A DNA stretch of 64,000 bases, taken from Uranotaenia lowii. Lineage: Eukaryota; Arthropoda; Insecta; Diptera; Culicidae. The stretch lies in assembly GCF_029784155.1 (NCBI RefSeq), contig NC_073692.1:321715906-321779905 (forward strand), in the 5' to 3' direction. Both the position numbers and the translations under genes were made by a program. A model generated the notes under the pieces. That model searched no databases, was not told the DNA's origin, and was given only the letters and a program-made list of their open reading frames with translations. Shown here in pieces: positions 10,157 through 19,355 of this stretch; position 1 is the stretch's first letter; each line of letters starts with the position of its first letter.

Positions 10157-11146
10157 ACAGAAAGTCCCTCAAATTCTAGCGATTAGTGATGATTCCTCTC
10201 ACACCCTGATACGACATTTTTTTAAACATCAACTGTGTACTAAAGTTGTGCATTCTGTTCAAAGTCTTTTTAGAGAGTAGCCACTAAAAGTAGTCTGTGT
10301 AGGAAATAAGCAGTTCATAGCAACACGCATTTTCTCTTGACGAAGCAGCAACGACTTATCAAGTAAAAGATTAAAACGACGAAAGCGAGGATTGATTTTG
10401 AAAACATCGATGTGGAATATTGTATCGTGTTTACCCATTGAGACAAAAAAACAGCAGCAGCGAGTTCTGTAATATGTGGCTGCAAACAGTTGTATCTCTA
10501 CAAATAACTTTTGTAAATTTGGAAAGCCCAACCACAGCACGATTGTCTTAAATCCAATTTAAGCTGTTAATTATTCCTAGGCAAACGTGTAATAATGAAT
10601 ATTATCGTCCTTATTTTTATGTTTATAAATTATATTCATATATTTACTTTAACGACTCTGAAAAAAAGTAAAAATTAAAGAACAAAAAATCTACCATAAG
10701 TATGCAAAAACTTCAGATCGATAAACAGTTTTGGAAAAACATTCGTCTGGCGTTGTTTTGAAACTTGGTGTAACAAAAACGCAGCAAATAGCGTGTGTGG
10801 TTATTTGTTTTTGGAAACCATTTAGCATAAACTTTGTTCGCTGTCACTATATTATAGGTAAGCATAAAATAAATATAATTATGAGAAATATTTTACTACT
10901 AATCAAACTTTTCTGAACGTTTTCGGTTTCTGTTCAATCCGAAAAGCCTTGCTTGGTTGATTAAATGATTTGGAAAATTGACAGTTATTCTAGTTTCGCA
11001 TAATTCGCGGTTCTGTTAGTTGATTTTATAATGTAAAGGAAGACCTTCCAGAAACTCTGAAATTGATTTGTAAGATGATTTTATTTTTAATTTTTTTCTA
11101 ATATTATTACAATTTTTCAAAATATAAACAATAATTTTATGAAAAA
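10157..11146. other. BSDC1 3' UTR and AT-rich intergenic DNA
   Basis: The 3' UTR probably extends to about 10,700, where there are several AATAAT/ATTAAA-like signals. After that nothing coding is recognisable. Confidence 0.4.
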
Positions 11147-11440
11147 ATTAATCGTCCTTATCGGTGAAAAGTGATGTCCTTTTTAGTGAGATCATCTTAA
11201 GATTGTGAAATTTTATTGACGGATAGAAAGTTAGAAGAAATGAAAGATGGTGAAAATGAGCGGGTAGAATATATTAGAAACATTATCATCACATAGGTAC
11301 CAAATTTTTGTTCGGCACGGGCCAACTACTATGAAGTGGTAGATACAGTAAGAGTTGCATCTACCGCTACACATTAGTAGGCCAAGCTTGGTTAACCTCA
11401 CAAGGACATCAATTTCACCGATAAGGCCGATAAATTAAGT
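11147..11440. mobile_element. MITE, family A, copy 1
   Basis: The termini are inverted repeats containing TTATCGGTGAAAAGTGATG on the left and its counterpart on the right (CATCAATTTCACCGATAA). The inside matches a second copy at 36515-37024, but the central block around the CCAACTACTATGAAGTGGTAG motif is in the opposite orientation relative to the left arm. No coding capacity is present. Confidence 0.75.
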
Positions 11441-12281
11441 AACAAACATAAATTACGGGGACCTAATCTCTCCATAAAATTAAAATTTGGGCTAAAAAAA
11501 ACAAAACACGACATCGTAGTGTGTAGTCCACTATCAGAATATCGACCCCCCTGCACTGCATTTTATCCATTGTGGAGCGAACCACACTTGGCCTACTAAT
11601 GCATATTGATGCTACCTCCAGCCTCAGAAAAAGTACTTACTTACTATACACCTATATGTATGCCGTGACCGGGATTCGATCTCTTGAACTCTGGCTTAGA
11701 AGACTTGAACGCTATCCTCAAGGCCACGGTCGGCAGCCTGGCAACTGGATCTCAAACGTGGAACTACATCAAAAGACGCTAGAAATCGAGATTTGGAAAC
11801 GTACGTGGATTTGGATTTAACATACGCTGCGAACATGTGAGAACGAGATTTGGAGAGAGGCGCTTGACTGAAATCCAGATGGGCATAGGAGATAGCTACA
11901 AAACTGGTTTAATATACGTATGTGCCGATCTTGTGTACACCATACTGTTTAAAGATACCTTGAGACCAAAAAATGTGAGAAAATCCTTGACGTTATGCCC
12001 CAAAGTTATGGAAGACAATCCATGCAAACTCCACATTGAACTTTTGGATGAGGTAGTTGAAAAACAAAGTCGCAGTTGGAGAAAATCGTATTTCCCGACG
12101 AAAAACTTTTCATCCCTCGCAAATAGTAAGAACGACAAAATTTGGTAACAGAAAATCGACGTACTAATTGCCAACAGACTACAGACACCTGCATGAAAGA
12201 TGGCGCACTTTATTCGTAGTAACGTTGAGATCATTCTTCTTTTTTCACGATGATCATGTTTAAGTCTTTTATATTCATTTT
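11441..12281. other. Intergenic DNA with tRNA-like fragment
   Basis: A block at 11570-11600 matches the core of MITE family A (GCGAACCACACTTGGCCTAC). 11661-11728 on - looks tRNA-derived, with A-box-like GGATAGCGTTCAAG and B-box-like GATCGAATCCCGG, but it does not fold as an intact tRNA. Short ORFs here have no recognisable domain. Confidence 0.35.
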
Positions 12282-12312
12282 TTATAGGAGTTTTTTTTTG
12301 GGATTTTAAACC

Positions 12313-12562
12313 TGTTGCAATATAAAACAAGTCGGGTTTAAGCAACAAACAATAAAAATAAACTTTATTCGCTAATCGATATACTTTAAACTATGTAACT
12401 TTAAAATTGTGTGGTGTGGACTTGATGTGTGCAAAGAATGGAATGTGTGTGTTGTGTTGATCTGCATTCATCTCAATCTGGGCAGCATCCGTCTGGGTGA
12501 CAGCCGTCACTTGATGAGCTACCAGTTGATCAAATTGGTTCGGACGAGGGGTCCTCTCAACA
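12313..12562 (-). repeat. 3' LTR of the Ty3-like element
   Basis: 250 bp, matching 14723-14972 base for base by eye. On the - strand it carries an AATAAA polyadenylation signal near 12367-12362. Confidence 0.93.
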
Positions 12563-12573
12563 CCTCCCCCGTT

Positions 12574-14631
12574 TTAGTAAAGCTGATAAGGCTCGTAGCG
12601 TACCGGAACTCTTCTGGTCCTCGAAGAGCGGTCTGGTTGAGATGGTTCAGCTTCTGGAGTTGGACGATCAGCTGGTTTACAGCTTTGCTGTCGAGGATTC
12701 CCAGTTTGTTCGAGTTCATACGAGTTCGAAAATTTGATTGATTTCGGTGATGGCTGGTTTTCAGGTTCCTCTGGGAAACGTTCCAGAGTAGCCGATGGAA
12801 CACCTTGGCTGCTAGGTTTCTTGGTTCCTGGATGTGGTTTCGGCATGATGTTTTCGATTTGATCGTTTTTGTATCGCTTCTTCTTTACCCAAACATGTTC
12901 CTTGCCATCGTAGCTTCTGGCCTTGGAACCATGTCTGCGGTCAAACTGATGTTCTTGCTGATATGGTTTGTTGCTGTTTGAGGGCACAGGAGGTATGGAA
13001 AGATCTAACGATGCTCGCCCTGGTCTTTCAAGCAAATTTTCAGCAGGTGTTTTGTTTGCAGGTGCACACGAAGCTGGACGATAACAGTGTAGAAAACTGT
13101 CGATTGCCTCGGCAAGGGCTTCTCCCTCCGTCGAAACTTTTTCCAACGTTTGCTTGAATTTGTCCACAAAACGTTCTTGGAAGAGTGATTGTTGGACTTC
13201 GGGTTGCGTGAAAAATTTCATCCGATTGTTTGGGAACTGTGACTGCTGTTCCTCGACACCTTTCGCTGGTAGGCAACCGACTTGACTGCAGAATGAATTG
13301 AATGGTACATCCCACAGCCCGAACATTTCAATCCAGTCGGTACCTAAAACGAAAAGATTAGTTTCTGGTATTGCAACACGACACAAACCTTGCTTGGACA
13401 TTCCGTTGATTGAAATGTTGCACCAGAATTCAGAAGCAATCTGGAGCGGCTCGCCAGATGCTGTTACCACATTGCAGGATGGTGGTCGCGTTCGAGGCCG
13501 GCCGATTTGCTTCCACATTTCATCGGTGATTATGCTGAGATCCGAAGCGGAATCAATTTGCAGACAAACTGGAGTTCCGTTGATCTTTACTTCGGTAAAT
13601 TTTCTCCCGTGATGGAGTGAATTCACGGAAACCACTTTGATTACCTTCTTTGCGTTGAAGTGTTCCTTTTTCCCGACCGGTTTGTCAGAAAAACAGGCAC
13701 AATAGCCCTCTTTGTGGCCTTTTCTACCCGACACAGATTTTTCCCGACACAGATGCTCCCGGAACTGGCAATCCTTGGAGTAGTGCATGCCGCCGCAGGA
13801 CCAACACGGTGACCGTGGCTGATCGGTTACCGTTTTATCGCCCGTTTGTTTACGCTTTGGCTTGGTGTTGATTATGTTCTCCTTCACTGCACGCACTGAA
13901 AATTGCGATTGTTTTTCAACCATAACGTTGTCCTTTTTCAGGTTGAAAATGTTCCGGCAATCCTCGACGATCTTGGCCAGGCTGATGTCCGAAGACTCGT
14001 TGAGTTTGTTGATAAGACGCATTCTGATGTCGGCATCCTCGGGAGATTTTAGGCCTGCCACAAATATCAGGCATTTAAATTGCTCTTCTGTGAGTGCCGA
14101 GAGCTTGAAGTCCACACACATCTTATTAACCTTGCATGAGTAGGCCAATATATCTTCCGATTCACCTCTTACCGTCTGGAGGCATTGGTACCGACGGTGG
14201 AAGACTGATACCGGGGAACCGAAGAGTGATTTCAGCTTTTCGATGGTTTCGCCGAAGGTGAAGGCATTTGAAAGCTTAGGAAGAATGAAGCTCGTATACC
14301 GCTCGTGAGCCATCGGATTGAGCTTCCTCATTAGCAGCCTAACTTTCGCGGAATCGTCGAGTTTCTTGGCGTCTTTATCAAAAAGATCCGAGTATCGGGA
14401 GTACCACGAATCAAATGTGCAAGCTTGATCAGGGTCGTAGGAAAACTCACTGATGTTGCTTGCGAGTGACTCCAAAGCAACGTCATCGCGGGACAATTCT
14501 CGGAGGCATTTCTGGGTTGTAGACATTTGTTCTGCCATCTGACCGATGAGACGTTGCTGCTGCTGCAGGATCTGCATCATTGCCTGCTGGAACGATGGTT
14601 CGGTTTGTGGTAGTCCATGTGGGTCCGGCAT
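12574..14631 (-). CDS. Fused Gag-protease-integrase C-terminus of Ty3-like element (internal pol deletion)
   Basis: A single uninterrupted 685-codon ORF. Residues 1-50 are a Gln-rich coiled coil. About 60-235 are the gypsy-type gag core (FDSWYSRYSDLF). Residues 276-288 are a Cys-x2-Cys-x3-His-x4-Cys zinc knuckle, followed by a degenerate second Cys/His cluster. About 345-435 are an aspartic protease with active-site motif LQIDSASD and a flap-like segment ending VLGTDW. At about residue 480-487 (near 13170-13200) the frame jumps directly into the last part of an integrase core (ERFVDKFKQTLEKV, then FLHCYRPASCAPANKTPAENLL). RT, RNase H and the catalytic integrase residues are absent. The C-terminal tail is Pro/Ser/Arg-rich. 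The product could at most supply Gag and protease; replication would need enzymes from a full-length relative. Confidence 0.9.
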   Translation of the reverse strand: MPDPHGLPQTEPSFQQAMMQILQQQQRLIGQMAEQMSTTQKCLRELSRDDVALESLASNISEFSYDPDQACTFDSWYSRYSDLFDKDAKKLDDSAKVRLLMRKLNPMAHERYTSFILPKLSNAFTFGETIEKLKSLFGSPVSVFHRRYQCLQTVRGESEDILAYSCKVNKMCVDFKLSALTEEQFKCLIFVAGLKSPEDADIRMRLINKLNESSDISLAKIVEDCRNIFNLKKDNVMVEKQSQFSVRAVKENIINTKPKRKQTGDKTVTDQPRSPCWSCGGMHYSKDCQFREHLCREKSVSGRKGHKEGYCACFSDKPVGKKEHFNAKKVIKVVSVNSLHHGRKFTEVKINGTPVCLQIDSASDLSIITDEMWKQIGRPRTRPPSCNVVTASGEPLQIASEFWCNISINGMSKQGLCRVAIPETNLFVLGTDWIEMFGLWDVPFNSFCSQVGCLPAKGVEEQQSQFPNNRMKFFTQPEVQQSLFQERFVDKFKQTLEKVSTEGEALAEAIDSFLHCYRPASCAPANKTPAENLLERPGRASLDLSIPPVPSNSNKPYQQEHQFDRRHGSKARSYDGKEHVWVKKKRYKNDQIENIMPKPHPGTKKPSSQGVPSATLERFPEEPENQPSPKSIKFSNSYELEQTGNPRQQSCKPADRPTPEAEPSQPDRSSRTRRVPVRYEPYQLY

Positions 14632-14722
14632 CCTAACCTCAAAGTCTGGTTCCCGCTACAACGACCGACAACTGGTTTTCCGCAAAACTCGCGACTGCTG
14701 CCAAATTTTCTCGTCGCCACTT

Positions 14723-14972
14723 TGTTGCAATATAAAACAAGTCGGGTTTAAGCAACAAACAATAAAAATAAACTTTATTCGCTAATCGATATACTTTAAA
14801 CTATGTAACTTTAAAATTGTGTGGTGTGGACTTGATGTGTGCAAAGAATGGAATGTGTGTGTTGTGTTGATCTGCATTCATCTCAATCTGGGCAGCATCC
14901 GTCTGGGTGACAGCCGTCACTTGATGAGCTACCAGTTGATCAAATTGGTTCGGACGAGGGGTCCTCTCAACA
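14723..14972 (-). repeat. 5' LTR of the Ty3-like element
   Basis: Identical by eye to the 3' LTR. It is followed on - by the spacer AAG and the primer-binding candidate TGGCGACGAG, a pattern known from mag/mdg-like gypsy elements. Confidence 0.93.
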
Positions 14973-15026
14973 AAACCAATTGGTTTATTCATCCCCATTG
15001 GCGGTATCGTTTCACGTATTTCTGTA

Positions 15027-16289
15027 CTATTTGTTTTTTTTTTGTTTTTTGTTGTTTTTTTTTGTTTTTTTTTTCTTTTTTGATTTTTTTTTTGTAGGGA
15101 AGGAGGAGTTTTTTTTTTTAAGTTTATGAAGGAGTTTTGATTTGTGGAGGAAGGATATAATTTTGTTTTCCTCTTCAGGACAGTTGGATAATGCTTGTCG
15201 GAGGTTTGGTGAGAGGGAACAGGATATTCTTAGGTTATGGTATTGGAGACAGGAGGTAAGGAAATGTTTGATGGAGTTAGGGGTAAGACACGAATTGCAG
15301 GTAGGAGGGTTATCTTTGGCCATTATGTATTCGTGGGTGAGCCGCGTGTGACCGATGCGGAGTCGAGTTAGAGCTCTTCTTTCGGAATTGCTGGATCTGT
15401 CAATCCATCTTTGCGTCGTGTTTTTGATCTCTCGCAACTTCGAGCGATTGTTCGTAGCCCATTCGATTTCCCAGGCTTCGAGTATCTGGTTTTTAATGGT
15501 TCGAGTGGCATCGGATTGCGGGATGGGAATAGTGGGGGGAATAATTTTGGAGCCGGCTGAGGCAAGTCGATCGGTTGACTCGTTACCTGGAATGCCGGAG
15601 TGACCCGGTATCCAGCAGAGTGTGATGTTTTTAATAGGAGCTAGGTGAAAAATAAATTGGATCCACGGGTGCTTTAGGTTGCCGGCTGCCAACGCAGAGA
15701 GAACACTGGCCGAATCAGAAAAGATGACGGTGTCTGTGGTAGATTTCTGAACGGCATCAAGCATGGCGTAGGCTCCTGAACGGAAGACGGAGCATTTGCA
15801 CGGAAGGGGCAAACTTCTATTACAGATTCCGTCATGTATGCCGCAACCAACCTTTCCATCAACGGTTTTAGAGCCGTCGGTATAGATGTGTGGGGAGTTT
15901 GAATATTTGTCTTGTACGAGTTGATAAAAGTGTGGGAGGACGATTGCTGAGGCTTTGCCGGCTTTGATTACTTTGCTTAGGCTCAGGTCTACTTTAGGAT
16001 TAGTGTCATTCCAATATTTTATTGATGGGCCGTTTCTTGTACAGATAGGGGGAAGAGGCTCACCGATGAGCTTGACTAGTAGTGTGTTAGTTCTTTCAAC
16101 TAGTGGGGAATCTCTGGAGCCAGCGTTAGCGAGTGCCCTTATAGCTTTCAAGGAAAGATGTTTAGTGAGGAGATAGATGAAGGGTAGTTGTCCACTTTCG
16201 GCCATCAGTGATTGGATTGGACTTGATCTGAAGGCGGAACTTATGATTCTGACGCAGTCATTGTACAGTGGTTCTATCTTTTTTATCAC
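15027..16289 (-). pseudogene. LINE ORF2 C-terminus: RNase H domain plus Cys/His tail
   Basis: The 420-codon reading starts inside the thumb and linker region of a LINE polyprotein, so the 5' end is missing. The RNase H domain has YTDGSKT, IFSDSASVL and CWIPGHSGIPGNESTD. The position normally holding the catalytic Glu (usually AELYA) reads SGAYA, so that residue is lost. A Cys-x2-Cys-x7-His-x4-Cys motif (CNSC...HFLTSC) lies near the end, typical of I/LOA-group LINEs. The Lys-rich last residues are translated poly(A) of the 3' UTR. It is inactive by truncation. Confidence 0.82.
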
Positions 16290-16292
16290 TTC

Positions 16293-16323
16293 TTATAGGA
16301 GTTTAACGGTTAAACTCCTATAA
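16293..16323. repeat. Perfect 15-bp-arm palindrome at the LINE insertion edge
   Basis: TTATAGGAGTTTAAC, one base, then its exact reverse complement. The left arm overlaps the LINE target duplication (16293-16304). Before the LINE inserted, the palindrome would have extended further through the T run left of 12282 and the A run right of 16323. Confidence 0.9.
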
Positions 16324-17137
16324 AAAAAAGTGGATATAAACTTTAACCCATTTAGGTCATTCTTCCTCGGTTTATATCTATATTTTAAAGTCCGCATATT
16401 CAATTCTGGATACGGAAATATCTCGGAAATAAAATCGTACTTTATCGATGGCGAAGTTGCCAAGTACCTTACCTTCTGGAGGTCTACCAGTAACGTGAAT
16501 TTTTCCATCTTGCCTCTCACATCTGTGCTCTTATTCAATGCACTGAAAATACATAAAGCGTTGTAAGAGGCTGTGCGGAATATCAAACTTTCCGCATTAA
16601 ACCTTTGGTGCGTCCACTGGACTTTCATTTTTTTTTTGGCTCTGTTATTCCTCCAGTTAGTCGAAAACCTTTATACTCCTTACTTGGCTTGCCTTCCATT
16701 GAGTTCAATTCGCAATTGCCTTCTTCATCATTGGACAGACCTCGAGCTAACTCATAGAAGGCCATAATTTGAGACTTTTTTTAAGCCTGAACTATTTTTC
16801 GTGATATCTTTGTGTCGCCAATTCTGTGTAACACCTTAAAGATAAAAATGGACGAGGGGTTGGTGTAGAGGAAGGTTCGAGACGAAGCTCAAAATTTGGC
16901 TAATCACTTTGTATTTGTGTCGGTTAAATATTTCCAACGACGACGTAGCGAAAAGATGGCATTACTCTCGAAAAGTTTCTAATTAAAGTGGCACTGAATA
17001 CTGATGTGGAAAATATCGCGCGGATATTATTCGATACTTTCTTTTCTAAATATTGTCGATTCAGTTGAAATCCGAAGTTTTCGCGTTGGCGTTTGGCAAT
17101 CTTGCTAACCAGCGATGATAGAAATGCCATATATGAA
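16305..17137. other. Degenerate repeat-like DNA, no intact gene
   Basis: Open stretches on - (16293-16628 and 16924-17130) have no domain I recognise. Continuing the - reading of 16924-17130 past its stop gives further peptide-like stretches. It may be an eroded transposon ORF. Confidence 0.3.
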
Positions 17138-17422
17138 GGGTGTTGGGATCAAAAAGTGAACTTAAATTCGCCGTATTTTTTCTAATCATTCACATAAAAA
17201 ACCTGAACACCCCTCATTTTGTAGGTGTGTTTTTTTTTTTTTTTGGTTACCCAGGTGGTAAATTCGAAGAAGGAATTTTACGAATTGGTCCCAATGCACG
17301 TCGAGTGCCGTGTCTACATGGGAACAATGGGTTAACTCGTTATATACTCATCCGTATATACATATGCCCTAAACTCCACCTGGGGCGTCAGACTATTTCC
17401 CAAACCGGTACCTGCCCTAAGG

Positions 17423-17425
<3 letters not shown>

Positions 17426-17503
<78 letters not shown>

Positions 17504-17519
17504 AGGTGTGTGTGTGTGT
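17426..17519. repeat. (TG)n microsatellite
   Basis: An almost pure TG run with one ATGTAGG interruption. Element 2 has only GTGTGTATGTGTAG at the corresponding place, so the run expanded from sequence carried by the mariner. ORFs across it are artefacts. Confidence 0.95.
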
Positions 17520-17565
17520 AGCAGGATTCTATTAGGCTTTCAGCATTAGGTCTACAGTTCTCAAA

Positions 17566-19147
17566 ATGGGGTCCAACCAAGAGGAGCTTCGAATCAGAAC
17601 TTCGCACATACGTCGTGAAAATCCAAACTACATGCTCGCAGAAATACAAAAATCGTTGATAATGCGGCGAAATCAACCGTCATCAAAATAATACAAGTGT
17701 TCGAGGAACGTATTTCGACAAGGGATTGCAGTGGAGAGAGAATTCTTTGCATTTGGAATGGTAATGATAAAAATTCAACAACTGCTTAACAAATCGCAAC
17801 AATTTGCAACAATTAGCACATCTTCACTCTCTCTGAGCACCGGATTCTCTCATTTCAACTTAAACCTTCTAATTCTCTCTAAGAGTATCAGCAGCGGTCA
17901 GGTGTCAAAGCTATAATAACACTCCATTTTGACACTTCGACGGCGCACCGCAAGGTTTCAAACCAGGTGTTATCTTGCTCCTGGGTGTTAAAAAAGTGAG
18001 CCAGGAGCGAAATTTGAATACCGACCAGCTCCTGATTTGACAGGTGCTAAAGTGTCTAGGGAAAATTCCCAAGCGAAAATAGCAACAAACAACAACAACA
18101 CCTATCGATGCGTCACTAGTGGCAAAAATGGAAACAAGTTTAGCACTTACCGGTGCGCAAATGAGCTGCTAAAGCTAAAATAAGACCTAGAATGTGTCTC
18201 GGGTTAACACCTGGGATAGCACTTACCGGTACTGGTGCTCTAACGAATTGCAACAAATTACCACAAATTCAATCATTGGCAGCAAAATTTGTTTGATCAT
18301 TGACGATGATTCTCCGTTTATCTAAGTCCCCTGTATTTCGACAACTAGGAAGCCGGGATCATGGGAAAATCCAAATCCGGGAGCCGCAGTGACGAACAGA
18401 AGAGTGACTAGCACTTTCAAGCAAAACCTCAATCTCTCCGTTCGAGATGACGCCAATAAGTTGAGAATATCGTCTACAACCGTGCATGAAGCCTAAAAAA
18501 GATCCGGACTATCGATTTATAAGAAGGTAGCGACTGCTAATCGCAATAAAACTCAAAAACAAGATCTCGGAAGACGACACTGTTGACAAAATTTGATTGC
18601 GTGGTAATGGACGACGAAACCAGCGCCAAGGCAGACTTCAGGATGGAAAAGGGTGGCAGAAATTTTCAAGCATATTAAACTTTTTCCAAGAAATATCTCG
18701 TTTGGGAAGCTATCTGTACCTGAGGCTTGTAAAGCGACATTTTTGTTGAAGTCGGGAACGTCAACCAGGAAATTTAGGTAAACGAGTGTCTTCAAAAGCG
18801 TTTACTGCCTTTCCTGAAGAAACATGACTTATCTATGCTGTTTTGGCCAGATTTGGCATCCATCCATTATGAAAAAAGGCCATGGAGTGGTATGCCGCTG
18901 ACAACATTCAGGTTGTGGCCAAAGATAAGAACCCTCCCAACACACCAGAACTTCGACCAATCGGAAAGTATTAAAAACGATAGTTAAGGAAAACCGTAAG
19001 AAGACCCAAACAACAGTAAGCAACGAGAAGCATTTCAAAGCAAACGTTCTGCGCCGAAGAAAGTGGATAAAGTGACTGTACAAAATCTGATGGTAGGCGT
19101 CAAACGAAAGTCTCGCCAATTTGGACTAAGTCGACCGGAATCTTAAC
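17566..19147 (+). pseudogene. Mariner element 1 transposase remnant
   Basis: The ATG starts MGSNQEELRIR, parallel to MTSKQEELRIK of element 2. The reading is lost near 17720 at the insertion and resumes at about 18345 with a KPGS-like linker. The catalytic-core part VVMDDE is recognisable near 18604. The DLAS block with the second Asp lies near 18849, and an NTPELRPI block near 18940 is followed by Gly instead of the expected catalytic Glu (IGK for IEK). There are many stops. Confidence 0.8.
17722..18332. mobile_element. 611-bp insertion with 12-bp target duplication
   Basis: GTATTTCGACAA occurs at 17710-17721 and 18333-18344, exactly where the transposase frame of element 2 reads GERISTT. 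The insert has no ORF of note and carries repeated AGCACTTACCGGT motifs. No clear inverted termini were found, so its class is unknown. Confidence 0.8.
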
Positions 19148-19355
19148 TGAATATTTTTCCGTCTTTTATACATATTGAACATCAAAAAGAAAGATACTTT
19201 GACTTTTTTAATAAAGAAATGATCGATATACACGCAATTTATTTTGACCACTTTTTTATCCGAACAATCGGCATCCCCTGCTGTTGTACTGGTACCGTAC
19301 CGATGCTTATAAGATGTTTGACAGAATTCTGGTTATCATGAATTAATATACAATA

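Larger units (their letters stand above)
12313..14972 (-). mobile_element. Short Ty3/gypsy-like LTR retrotransposon with identical LTRs
   Basis: The 250-bp LTRs (12313-12562 and 14723-14972) read the same along their whole length and begin and end TGTTG...CAACA. The target duplication is AAACC at 12308-12312 and 14973-14977. On -, the primer-binding candidate TGGCGACGAGAAAATTTGG begins 3 bp inside the 5' LTR (about 14719-14701), and a purine-rich tract (AAAACGGGGGAGGTG, 12563-12577) abuts the 3' LTR. Total length is 2,660 bp, about half of a normal gypsy element, because pol is mostly missing. Identical LTRs point to a very recent insertion, probably mobilised in trans. Confidence 0.93.
12294..16292 (-). 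mobile_element. 5'-truncated LINE with RNase H, split by a Ty3-like element
   Basis: The element is flanked by a 12-bp duplication TTATAGGAGTTT at 12282-12293 and 16293-16304. On - it runs from 16292 leftward. Its coding part is 15027-16289, and its 3' UTR with T-rich (A-rich on -) tracts extends to 12294. The Ty3-like element at 12313-14972 sits in this 3' UTR. The order is therefore LINE first and LTR element second. Confidence 0.72.
17138..19266 (+). mobile_element. Tc1/mariner (ITmD37E-like) element 1, degenerate, with insertions
   Basis: The left terminus is GGGTGTTGGGATCAAAAAGTG and the right terminus GACCACTTTTTTATCCGAACAA, inverted and closely matching those of element 2 at 48998-52292. 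It contains an extra segment at about 17232-17420 that begins with a T run (perhaps a - strand SINE), a (TG)n tract, and a 611-bp insertion at 17722-18332. Confidence 0.85.

Noticed and set aside
12409..12741. 110-aa + ORF repeated at 14819-15097
   Set aside because: It is antisense sequence of the two LTRs, which explains the identical first half.
15355..15603. + strand ORF of 82 aa
   Set aside because: Antisense shadow of the LINE RNase H reading.
17140..17676. ORFs of 114-121 aa on both strands
   Set aside because: Valine/Cys and Thr/His runs are translations of the TG microsatellite.
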